From contig CAXGOB010000032.1 of assembly GCA_964011275.1 (NCBI GenBank), positions 1 through 51,813 of the forward strand: a stretch of 51,813 nt of DNA. The letters are read 5' to 3'. Below are positions 44,115 to 51,813 of this stretch, one piece after another. Position 1 is the stretch's first letter. The number at the start of each line of letters is the position of its first letter. Under the pieces are notes generated by a model. That model worked only from the letters and a program-made list of their open reading frames with translations. It was not told the origin of the DNA and ran no database searches. The stretch comes from UBA7328 sp002471345 (GTDB lineage Bacteria > Bacteroidota > Bacteroidia > Chitinophagales > Saprospiraceae). The translations under genes were made by a program, and so were the position numbers.

Positions 44115-44318
44115 TTATCGATTTGACATGTACATCAAGTGATTCAAAGGGTCGATCTTATAATCATAAGTATTCTTAAGGCTTAGAACTTGTTGGAATT
44201 GAATCAAATCTACAAGACTTATTCCTCTCAAATTCCTATAGGATTCCAAATCCTCGTGAAAGCCATGCTTTGTTTGTTTTGAATATATATCTATATGATT
44301 ATCAAATAAATATACATT
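44115..44318 (-). other. Open frame without start codon, possible gene remnant
   Basis: Within the 309-base gap 44050-44358, the minus strand has 67 open codons with no ATG, GTG or TTG before residue 22. The composition looks like protein: SYRNLRGISLVDLIQFQQ, then KNTYDYKIDPLNHLMYM. It ends at TAA (44117-44115). It may be the tail of a degraded gene or a small gene with a rare start. I recognise no family. The rest of the gap is AT-rich with no terminator. Confidence 0.3.
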
Positions 44319-44358
44319 TTAATTATGTTTATATATAACAAGTATGTATTGTGAATTC

Positions 44359-46998
44359 CTACATTGAAGGCATGATCATCACAGCATTTTGCATCATTCT
44401 AGATGGCCCTTTCCAAAACATTCTGTATTGCGTATTATCTAATAAATAGATGATTTTTCCTTGGCCCATATTATCCACAGCCGCAAAAGTTTTGCCCGCA
44501 AGATGGTCGAGATTTTCTTTAGATGCATAACCAGATGCCAATAACTGATCCGAATCAATCGCATATCTCCCTACTGATTCTAAATCCGTAGAAGGCTCTA
44601 TCGCACTATTTCCGAATTTAAGATTGTACAGTTGAGGTTTCATACCGTAAGCAAGAGGGTGAGAAATATCAATAGTAGCATTTAGTGCTGCTCCAGGAAT
44701 TCTCTTTTTACCATAATACTCACTTCTCTCAGAATAGGACAAAGTTTTTGCCTCATGAGACGTATCAGCCTCAGGAGAAGTCACTTGAGCATTCCACGGT
44801 TTTTCTTTTCCTTCACTAAAGTAGTTAGATGCAGATTCTGTTGTTACCAAAGTCCCTCCATTTTGTATCCACTTTTGTAAAGTTTTGGATGCCTCTGCAT
44901 CAAATACATGCCTGAGTCCAGATCCACCACCTGCAAGAATTAACACATCATAGTCGTCTAAATCTGCATAGCCATATCTGCTACCTAATTTTGGCAGTGA
45001 GTTTTGTTTCAATTGACTAGCTCTTATTCTATCCACTCCAAAATGAGTCTCCTGATCAAACAAAAAATAAATCTGGCCACAGGTGTAAGTACTAAATGGC
45101 TGATCTACTAACATTGCAACTTTAGGGTTGCTTAGTACTTCTGAATCTCTAGATGCTAAATCGAGACCACTGTCGGCTCTTCCTGTACGAGTACTAGAAA
45201 TAATAACCTTTGCTTTTGCGCTTATGTAAGCCATGTCTTCAGCGATCATGTCTGCTTTTTCTAGGTTTCTGCCCACCAAAATAATTAAGGTGCCCCGTCC
45301 ATACTTTTTACCTTCATTTACTATTTCATCAGTTGCCATTCTGACTCTGTAGCCTTTGTTCCAAAGCATTGATAAAGCCTTAGGAGCATTTTTTTGATTG
45401 TAGTCCAATAGGTATGCGTATGCGTTAGTAAGATCTGCAGTAAATCCAGCTTTTTCAGACAATATTGTGGAGACCATCGTAGCATCAAGAGATATGTTTT
45501 TAGTGGTACTATAGGCTTCTAAATTATAAGCCATGGGTGCAGACCATGTCGACATATCATACATTACAGAATCTTCTATTCCCATCTGATGTGTCATAAT
45601 AGTATTAATCAGCAGATGTCTAGGTTGATCAGTCTTGATTATGATGTCTCCTGAATTGAATTGTTTGTTTTCAGTTCGACCCGTTCTGTAGTCATAAGCC
45701 GAAGAAGCTGAAAAGGGACCATTTGCTTTTGAAAATTCAATTTTATTTCTTGACAACACATTAAGAAATTCTTTAATGTGCCCTCCTTCTTCATTCTTGA
45801 TGATATAAGCTTTTGTATTTGATTTGGAGTTTTTAGGATTCATGGCGTTATGGAAATATCGATTGAATAGTTCCTTTTGTTCAGCTGCTTTTTCTATGGT
45901 TGCTATTGAAGTAGTATAGTGATCGAAAACTCTTTGTCTAAGTGTAAGTACATAACCATCATTATTATCAATGGCAACTCCTGCACCTATTCCTCCTTGT
46001 TCTGTGAGCATGCCTATGGCACCCATAACAGTAGGATAGCTTGAACCATATCCTGGATAGAAAAAATCAAAAGCTTCTCTTGTAAAGTAATTCACTTTGT
46101 GTTTATCAAATGCTTTTACATTAGCCATACCAATAGTATCTGCTAATGGTTCGTAATCATCAGGAAGAAGTAGATTTCTTGGTGTAGTGCCAGGTACTGT
46201 AAAGTAATTGTTGTTATATCCTTGTTCATGATAATCTACATGAAGTTGAGGAAGCCACTTTTGGTACTCTCCTGTGTGCCCTCTGGATTCAGGATGAACG
46301 CCCCATATCCAGTCTCTATTCAGATCAAACCAATAATGATTAGTCCGGCCATTCGGCCAAGGAGCATGATGATCAAGATCAGCAGGAGTGGTGGCAGTAA
46401 TCATTCTTTTAGCACCTTCATACCAATAAACGTATCTATCTCTACCGTCAGGGTTGATACAGATATAAAAAATCATGACTGCATCATTGAGTATGTTTTT
46501 TGTTTGTTCGTCATCGACCGCAGCCAGCCTATATGCTACTTGCATAGCGGCTTCTGTACTAGATGCCTCGTTGCCATGAATGTTATAACTATAACTTACA
46601 AATACAGGCTTGTTATCAATAATCTGTTGAGCCTCTGAGGACGAGACAGATCTTGGATCTGACAATTTATTATTTTGACCTTTTATCTCCGGAAGTGAAG
46701 CGTGATTTGATTCTGATGTGATAGTCAGATTATACAGCTTTCGTCCCTCATAGGTTTCTCCGTATTCGTTAATTGTAATTCGTGGAGATTGCTCAGCCAA
46801 TAGTTTAAAATATTGTACTGAATTAGCATAAAGTGTAAATGACTCTCCAAGCTCATAACCTAAGAAGTCAGCGGGAGATGTGATGGCTGGATTATATTCT
46901 AAATCTGGTTCAAATTCAAATCGATCAGGGGTGAGATCCACTTGAGCAATAATGAATGAGTATAAAAAGATGAAAGAAATTGTACTGATGTATCTCAT
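44359..46998 (-). CDS. Secreted M14 zinc carboxypeptidase-like protein
   Basis: 879 residues from the ATG at 46998, which begins a clean signal peptide MRYISTISFIFLYSFIIAQ; a TTG eight codons earlier is rejected. The M14 peptidase domain (about 50-400) has the zinc ligands H141 and E144 in SYNIHGNEASS and H257 in VDYHEQG, plus the INPDGRDRY substrate region and MLTEQGG with the likely catalytic Glu. The second half (about 560-800) contains a class I glutamine-amidotransferase-like fold, DYDVLILAGGGSGLRHVF. This two-part build is common in Bacteroidota M14 proteins. The substrate is unknown. Confidence 0.86.
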   Translation of the reverse strand: MRYISTISFIFLYSFIIAQVDLTPDRFEFEPDLEYNPAITSPADFLGYELGESFTLYANSVQYFKLLAEQSPRITINEYGETYEGRKLYNLTITSESNHASLPEIKGQNNKLSDPRSVSSSEAQQIIDNKPVFVSYSYNIHGNEASSTEAAMQVAYRLAAVDDEQTKNILNDAVMIFYICINPDGRDRYVYWYEGAKRMITATTPADLDHHAPWPNGRTNHYWFDLNRDWIWGVHPESRGHTGEYQKWLPQLHVDYHEQGYNNNYFTVPGTTPRNLLLPDDYEPLADTIGMANVKAFDKHKVNYFTREAFDFFYPGYGSSYPTVMGAIGMLTEQGGIGAGVAIDNNDGYVLTLRQRVFDHYTTSIATIEKAAEQKELFNRYFHNAMNPKNSKSNTKAYIIKNEEGGHIKEFLNVLSRNKIEFSKANGPFSASSAYDYRTGRTENKQFNSGDIIIKTDQPRHLLINTIMTHQMGIEDSVMYDMSTWSAPMAYNLEAYSTTKNISLDATMVSTILSEKAGFTADLTNAYAYLLDYNQKNAPKALSMLWNKGYRVRMATDEIVNEGKKYGRGTLIILVGRNLEKADMIAEDMAYISAKAKVIISSTRTGRADSGLDLASRDSEVLSNPKVAMLVDQPFSTYTCGQIYFLFDQETHFGVDRIRASQLKQNSLPKLGSRYGYADLDDYDVLILAGGGSGLRHVFDAEASKTLQKWIQNGGTLVTTESASNYFSEGKEKPWNAQVTSPEADTSHEAKTLSYSERSEYYGKKRIPGAALNATIDISHPLAYGMKPQLYNLKFGNSAIEPSTDLESVGRYAIDSDQLLASGYASKENLDHLAGKTFAAVDNMGQGKIIYLLDNTQYRMFWKGPSRMMQNAVMIMPSM

Positions 46999-47089
46999 GA
47001 TGTAAATTTTAAGCGATAGCAATTATAAGCATTGTGTTCAATGAATTAGCTATTTATTTGTCTCTTGTTTTGTAATTGAAATGTCTGAT

Positions 47090-47716
47090 TTAGATAATTT
47101 TTCGACCATGATAAAATTTACCTCCTATCGCTTCATGAACATCCTCAAGATTTTCAGAAGTGATTTTTCCAGCTGAAATAATGTTTATTCTGGCTCCTGC
47201 TTCATTTATCATTTCCACTAAAATATTTTGACCCTCTAATGCTGTCTCAGCTTTCCCCGAAGTGAGAACCGCATCAATATTTTTTATTTTTTTGAGTCTT
47301 GTGACTTCTTGTACTGGAGAGGTACACTCATCTATAGCTTTGTGTATGGTTACGGGTAAAGGGTAAGCCACCGCGGCAAGTTCTTCTAAAAGCTCCATAT
47401 CTAATTTCTTCATACTAGAAGTGGTCGCACCTAACACTACTCCTTCAACATTGATATATCTACATTTGGATATTGAATCAATCATATCTTCTACCTCATC
47501 ATCGCTGTAGTAAAAATCACCTTCTCGAGGACGAATCATTACTCGTATAGGAATATTAAGAGATTCTTTTACCTGTTTGATTAATGTGAAATCCGGAGTG
47601 AGGCCACCAACATCAAGTCGTGAACAGAGCTCAATTTGATCCGCCCCATTTTTTTCAGCGGCCTTTGCTGCCTCTAACGAGTCAACACATGCTTCTATAG
47701 TGAATGGTCTTTTCAA
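47090..47716 (-). CDS. cutC: Copper homeostasis protein CutC
   Basis: 208 residues, a TIM barrel. It is recognisable from IEACVDSLEAAKAAEKNGAD, QIELCSRLDVGGLTPDF, VMIRPREGDFYYS and TIHKAIDECTSPVQE. The family was named for copper tolerance in E. coli, though its biochemical role is unsettled. Translation starts at a TTG, with no ATG or GTG available before the codons for the conserved start. It follows the MFS transporter gene by 15 bases and probably shares its transcript. Confidence 0.88.
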   Translation of the reverse strand: MKRPFTIEACVDSLEAAKAAEKNGADQIELCSRLDVGGLTPDFTLIKQVKESLNIPIRVMIRPREGDFYYSDDEVEDMIDSISKCRYINVEGVVLGATTSSMKKLDMELLEELAAVAYPLPVTIHKAIDECTSPVQEVTRLKKIKNIDAVLTSGKAETALEGQNILVEMINEAGARINIISAGKITSENLEDVHEAIGGKFYHGRKII

Positions 47717-47731
47717 ATAGATATTTTTCGT

Positions 47732-49144
47732 TTATTTTCCTTCTAATTTCTGCCTTATTATTTCATACCGCTCTCTGGACAATGGATATGAAAATATGGT
47801 AGCAACGGAAAGCAAATATATGAATAAGACTAATGGGCCACCAACATATCCTATACCATTAACTGCCTCAATTGGTACATCATCGATATTTGTTTGTTCA
47901 GGAAATTCTATCATCTTGAGAAGAATTCCGGCAAAAAATGATCCTAATCCTACTGTAGCTTTGTAAGCCAATGTGAGACTTGCAAAAAATAATCCTTCCT
48001 TCCTCTCACCATATTTCAATTCATATTCATCTATAGTATCGGCCATCATAGAATGTGAAATACTAATTGAGATCCATAAAAACATATATCCAAGGCATGT
48101 AAAGAAGAAGAAAAGTGGAAAAAGAAGAGTGGAAGAGTTTTCTGGGAAGAACCCTAAAAATCTCAAATTATAAGGTGCAGAAAAGGATAGGCCTGTTAGG
48201 ACTGTTGTAGCGATAAGTATGACTTTTTTGTCCCAAAATTTATTTAAAAGTGGAGCGAGAATAAAGGCCAAGACTCCAGCGGGAGCAGGAGCTAATAGAA
48301 TCAAGCCAAACTCTTTTTCTGATAAAGTGAAAAAATATGTGATATAGTAAGGAGAAAAAATAACGCCAATACCTATGGCTATATATAGGATCAAAATGTA
48401 AATGACTAATTTACGATATGATGACAATGTTGCCGCCTCTTTCATCCCCTTCCATATGGATAAGAATGAAAATCTGCCATGTTGAGTACTTTGAGGGATC
48501 GTAGTTATCAAACTCCTTGTACAATAGGTACTTATCAATATTGTCAATGTCGCAATTACTCCTGCAAACAAAGCAAATTTTGGATAAGAGGAAGCTCGGA
48601 ACATACCGTTTGAAAATTCAGGAGTAGAAGCGAAAAAGGTGGTGAACCCAATGAAAATTATGAATGGTGATATGAATGTTGCAGTATTTACTCGAAAGGA
48701 GGTAATAGATGTTCGTTCTTCATAATTAGTGGACATCTCTGCCCCTAATGACATGGCCGGGACAAGAAATAATGTAAGTGATAGCCTGACTAAAATAGCA
48801 AAACATGTAAGCCAAAGGAACAATCCTGTTTCTCCTATTCCTGAGGGAGGAATAAAGAGTAGATATAAAGTTATTCCAAGAGGAATAGCAGATGCCATCA
48901 TAAAAGGATGTCTACGCCCCCATTTTTCGGATCTGAAATGATCAGACCATGCTCCTACAAATGGGTCCGTGATAGAATCAAAGACTAATGCAACAGTCAG
49001 TGCTATTCCAGTGATGAATGGGTCTAATCCTAATATTTGATTATAGAAAAAGAAGAGAAAAACCTGAAACAGGCCATCCTTTACTCCTTTGGCCGTAAAG
49101 CCTAATCCATATAAGGCCTTAATAGAATTTGGAACTTTCTTCAC
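47732..49144 (-). CDS. MFS transporter, glycoside-pentoside-hexuronide (GPH) type
   Basis: 470 residues with twelve hydrophobic segments. The GPH signature is present: ITGIALTVALVFDSITDPFV followed by GAWSDHFRSEKWGRRHPFM in loop 2-3. It is a cation/sugar symporter. The sugar is not evident, but the divergent neighbour is a glycosidase-like propeller protein, which fits glycan or oligosaccharide use. It is the first gene of a leftward unit with cutC. Confidence 0.85.
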   Translation of the reverse strand: MKKVPNSIKALYGLGFTAKGVKDGLFQVFLFFFYNQILGLDPFITGIALTVALVFDSITDPFVGAWSDHFRSEKWGRRHPFMMASAIPLGITLYLLFIPPSGIGETGLFLWLTCFAILVRLSLTLFLVPAMSLGAEMSTNYEERTSITSFRVNTATFISPFIIFIGFTTFFASTPEFSNGMFRASSYPKFALFAGVIATLTILISTYCTRSLITTIPQSTQHGRFSFLSIWKGMKEAATLSSYRKLVIYILILYIAIGIGVIFSPYYITYFFTLSEKEFGLILLAPAPAGVLAFILAPLLNKFWDKKVILIATTVLTGLSFSAPYNLRFLGFFPENSSTLLFPLFFFFTCLGYMFLWISISISHSMMADTIDEYELKYGERKEGLFFASLTLAYKATVGLGSFFAGILLKMIEFPEQTNIDDVPIEAVNGIGYVGGPLVLFIYLLSVATIFSYPLSRERYEIIRQKLEGK

Positions 49145-49303
49145 TTTGACTTTTCGTTTAGGGAGGTCATATTACGACAAGTTAAGGTATTGAACCTTTT
49201 ACTTTTTATCTCATTTCATAATACTTATCTCAGTTTTATGCTTCTTTTGTATTCACAAAGAAGATCTATAAAAAGTCATTAATCTAAGTGAATAATAAAA
49301 CAA

Positions 49304-50479
49304 ATGAAGTACTTGAAGTATGTCCTGATAGCTATTCTATTATTTGTTGGTGTAGGTGCAGCCTACATGTTTTGGTATCTGCCTTCTAAATTTGAACCCA
49401 AAGTAGAATCTCATGAACCTATTCCTATAAGGTACAAAGCCAATAGGATTATGATCCGCCCAATCATTCATCCTGAGATGCATTCAAGGCTTATACAAGA
49501 AGCTGACCTGTACGGCTACAATAATATTAATGGTCCATCTATGATCAAAGTGCCCGAGTGGTTAGAAAATCCATTAGGTCAATACTATATTTATTTTGCA
49601 CACCATAAAGGAACATTCATTAGAATGGCATATGCTGATGATATAGCAGGTCCGTGGAGGATGTATCCTTATCCAATTATGCCATTGGAAAAATCAGGTT
49701 TTGCTCAAACTGCCTCGAGTAAAGCTTCCGGTCTTTCTGATTTAAGAAAGTACATGTCAGTCAGTGAGGTTGCCGCATTAGTTCAGGTAGGAGAAGATGC
49801 AAAAAAAGCCTACAAGAAAAGAACTCAAGGAACATTGCCTACTCAGGGTCCTACTACGCCTCATGTAGCAAGTCCAGAAGTAATTGTTGATAATGAAAAC
49901 AAACAGATCAGAATGTACTACCATGGCTTAGTGGAAGGTACATTACAGATGACTAAAGTTTCTGCTTCTCTCAATGGATTAGATTTTACTGCCATTGATG
50001 GCCTTATTGGAGCTCCATATATGAGAGTGTTTAAGCATGACGGGTTCCATTATGGATTTGCTATGCCGGGACTGATGTACAGATCGAAAGATGGGCTCAA
50101 AAATTGGGAAGTGAGAGAAAGATGGTTTTTGCCCGCAAACACCAGACATAGTGGACTTCATCAAATAGGCAATCTCTTATATGTCTTTTTTACTAGGGTG
50201 GGTGATGCTCCAGAGAAAATCGTGTATACTACAATTGATCTAAGTGACCCTGATTGGAATACATGGGCAGTAGGAGAGACCTATAGTCTACTAGAACCTG
50301 GAATAGGGTGGGAAGGCTCTCTAAAACTGCCTGTACCATCTTTGAGAGGTGAAGTAGGGAGTGTGGTTAATCAACTTAGAGACCCAGATATATTTGTCAA
50401 TACTGATGGGAAAGTCTATCTGCTCTATGCCGGTGGTGGTGAATCGGGAATAGGCATAGCTAGTCTAAATAGGTTGTAA
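49304..50479 (+). CDS. Membrane-anchored five-bladed propeller protein (glycosidase-like)
   Basis: 391 residues. One N-terminal membrane anchor, LKYVLIAILLFVGVGAAYMFWYL, holds a periplasmic domain of beta-propeller type similar to families GH43/GH32. Blade-like repeats include YYIYFAHHKGTFIRMAYAD, IRMYYHGLVEG, DGFHYGFAMPGLMYRSKDG, NLLYVFFTRVGDAPEK and DGKVYLLYAGGGESGIGIAS. I cannot identify a catalytic triad with confidence, so the enzymatic role is open. It is divergent from the GPH transporter. Confidence 0.6.
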   Translation: MKYLKYVLIAILLFVGVGAAYMFWYLPSKFEPKVESHEPIPIRYKANRIMIRPIIHPEMHSRLIQEADLYGYNNINGPSMIKVPEWLENPLGQYYIYFAHHKGTFIRMAYADDIAGPWRMYPYPIMPLEKSGFAQTASSKASGLSDLRKYMSVSEVAALVQVGEDAKKAYKKRTQGTLPTQGPTTPHVASPEVIVDNENKQIRMYYHGLVEGTLQMTKVSASLNGLDFTAIDGLIGAPYMRVFKHDGFHYGFAMPGLMYRSKDGLKNWEVRERWFLPANTRHSGLHQIGNLLYVFFTRVGDAPEKIVYTTIDLSDPDWNTWAVGETYSLLEPGIGWEGSLKLPVPSLRGEVGSVVNQLRDPDIFVNTDGKVYLLYAGGGESGIGIASLNRL

Positions 50480-50483
50480 TAAT

Positions 50484-51293
50484 TTAAAATCTTAAAGAAA
50501 GGTTGACCATTGCACCATCGCTTAATGGAATAGCTTGGAGGCTGACTTTGTCATTCTTAATTTTATGAAATTGAGGAACAAGCACTCCTAGTGCAGCTCC
50601 AACTCCATATCCTACAAAAATATCAGAAGGGAAGTGCTTGCCTGCTCTATACCTTAAATATCCTGCAAATGCAGGAATGGTAATAGCTCCAGCCCATGCT
50701 AAACCTCTATATTTTGAATTGGGATAAAGGTCATTGATAATTTTGGCGGAGAAAAATGCCAATGAACTGACATGTGCTGTGTGGCCACTGAAAAAAGATC
50801 TAGATGTGCTAGTTTTGAGTTTTTCACTCAAAGAAAAATCTTCATTATAGGCCAATGGCCTGACTCTTCTCACCGTCGTTTTTACCGCTAGGGTCGAACT
50901 GGTGGTAACTGCAAAGGTCTCTAAGAACATTAAGCCAATAATGCCTGCTTCACTTCTGGCTTTCTTAAATGCCATTAGACTTAGTGGAACCAGTACTATG
51001 GCATCACGACATACATCACTCAAGCTAGCAGCCGTTGTACTGTTATTATAGGTGGCTTGCCGGTCAAAAGAGTTAATATCTAGTCTGTTGAGTTTCCTGA
51101 GATCATCTGTACTAAGAATCCTTTGTTCTTTGGCAATTGCTATGGAAGAAAATGTCATTGCTGCACCGAGAAGGTAGCCGTCAGTTTCCCATGACAATTC
51201 ATAGGTTTTAGATTGTGCAACTGCATTATTCATCAATATGAAAAAGCAAATGCCAATCAGGTACGTTTTCGTTTTGAGGTGAGGAGATACCAT
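50484..51293 (-). CDS. PAP2-superfamily phosphatase
   Basis: 269 residues. The leader near residues 9-26 is a signal peptide or membrane anchor. The three acid-phosphatase motifs are present: KTTVRRVRP, SFFSGHTAH and RYRAGKHFPSDIFVG, giving the catalytic His and Arg/Lys set of type 2 phosphatidic acid phosphatases. It acts on a lipid phosphate such as phosphatidate or undecaprenyl diphosphate, in or at the membrane. It converges with the propeller gene, four bases apart. Confidence 0.83.
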   Translation of the reverse strand: MVSPHLKTKTYLIGICFFILMNNAVAQSKTYELSWETDGYLLGAAMTFSSIAIAKEQRILSTDDLRKLNRLDINSFDRQATYNNSTTAASLSDVCRDAIVLVPLSLMAFKKARSEAGIIGLMFLETFAVTTSSTLAVKTTVRRVRPLAYNEDFSLSEKLKTSTSRSFFSGHTAHVSSLAFFSAKIINDLYPNSKYRGLAWAGAITIPAFAGYLRYRAGKHFPSDIFVGYGVGAALGVLVPQFHKIKNDKVSLQAIPLSDGAMVNLSLRF

Positions 51294-51813
51294 TGATGAA
51301 CAAACTGAAAAAAGGGAGTTATTATTTTTCTCTGGTGCATAGATATTGAGATTAGCTAGTATTTGTTGAGTTGGTTTTCAATTGTAAAAGCATCTGATCT
51401 ATTTGAATAATATTTCGATTTGAATAACTTAACAAGTTCATTTATTCAAAATATATTACTTTTTAATTTCTGGTAAGATGGGATTGTAGGCACTCTATTA
51501 GGAATCAAAAAGCTCAAGCCTTGATAGACCGTAAACCAAGAATTGATTTCTCGGAACATGTGACGCTATAAGCGTTATAGGCGGCTGGAGTTAAAAGAAA
51601 GGAACGTTTTTTTGTAGGAGGTTAAATCTCCTCGCCCACATAATAAAGAATAAGTTAACTTGACTTCTATTTTGTTAGAAAAACAAATATTAAAATGAGG
51701 GCATTTGAAATATTCTTTACTCTATTTTTCTTTCTTTTTTATATTTCTCTCAATGGTCATGAAGCCTTGCTATTCTTAAGACAGTTAGTAATTTAAATAA
51801 TATTGTATTAATC
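51294..51813. other. Right-hand non-coding stretch
   Basis: About 520 AT-rich bases follow the PAP2 gene's start. No gene is convincing. A 33-codon hydrophobic plus-strand frame (51695-51796) and a more GC-rich patch at about 51500-51645, with a short GGAG/CTCC dyad, are the only features. The stretch runs off the window. Confidence 0.3.

Noticed and set aside
46222..46638. 138-codon plus-strand frame opposite the M14 peptidase
   Set aside because: Antisense to the zinc-binding region of a clear peptidase gene; no independent support.
51610..51650. T-arm-like stretch GGAGGTTAAATCTCC followed by CGCCCACA
   Set aside because: The loop lacks the conserved TTC and no matching acceptor or anticodon arm lies upstream, so it is not called a tRNA.
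51695..51796. 33-codon hydrophobic plus-strand frame
   Set aside because: Short and low-complexity in an AT-rich stretch near the window edge; cannot be told from chance.
1..51813. CRISPR array, rRNA genes or insertion sequences
   Set aside because: No regularly spaced repeats, no rRNA sequence and no transposase gene seen in the window.

Overview
The window reads as a chromosomal segment of a low-GC member of the Bacteroidota, probably marine and possibly close to the Saprospiria. The evidence is a type IX secretion C-terminal domain (gene at 39632), a TonB-dependent receptor, a DUF2853 protein, a dockerin-bearing secreted protein in a style common in Saprospiraceae, and promoters of the TAnnTTTG type at two places. 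The lineage below phylum is inference.

Layout. 1-1726 is the right end of an integrated element: a tyrosine recombinase, a small basic protein and a winged-helix protein run leftwards out of the window. The element abuts a 5' half of a tRNA gene (arginine-like) that still has its promoter. 2013-3789 is a KDG kinase / KDPG aldolase pair. 4171-19151 is the centre of the window: a 15-gene, same-strand, mostly overlapping or abutting cluster. It encodes L-tryptophan catabolism to pyruvate and acetyl-CoA by the kynurenine / 3-hydroxyanthranilate / 2-aminomuconate meta-cleavage route, with its own IclR regulator and a Mtr-type aromatic amino acid permease. 19221-24371 holds an aldo/keto reductase, an orphan trpD, a TonB-dependent receptor and a NodB-type deacetylase. 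24477-27613 is a leftward LytTR regulator / Tat lipoprotein / GMC dehydrogenase unit. 27786-34141 is a mixed region of small membrane proteins, an erythromycin-esterase-like gene and a Bax-inhibitor-like gene (both apparently frameshifted in homopolymers), an FMN hydroxyacid dehydrogenase and a deoxynucleoside kinase. 34338-44049 carries secreted and outer-membrane proteins, a sphingolipid delta-4 desaturase homologue and a nucleoid-associated protein. 44359-51293 holds an M14 peptidase, CutC, a GPH sugar transporter, an anchored beta-propeller protein and a PAP2 phosphatase.

How the central cluster works. Tryptophan enters through the permease (9864). It is opened by either of two unrelated-in-sequence heme dioxygenases, TDO (5718) or an IDO-family enzyme (11106). 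It is then deformylated (13621), hydroxylated by KMO (12254) and cleaved by kynureninase (8578). 3-Hydroxyanthranilate is ring-opened (6858), decarboxylated by ACMSD (7488), oxidised (17715), deaminated (15182), decarboxylated (4171), hydrated (14385), cleaved (16550), and the acetaldehyde is captured as acetyl-CoA (15613). Every step from tryptophan to central metabolism is present. The unusual features are the pairing of TDO and IDO in one operon, and the strong resemblance of TDO, IDO and (elsewhere in the window) the desaturase to animal enzymes.

All family assignments come from reading motifs and remembered homologues; no database search was run.
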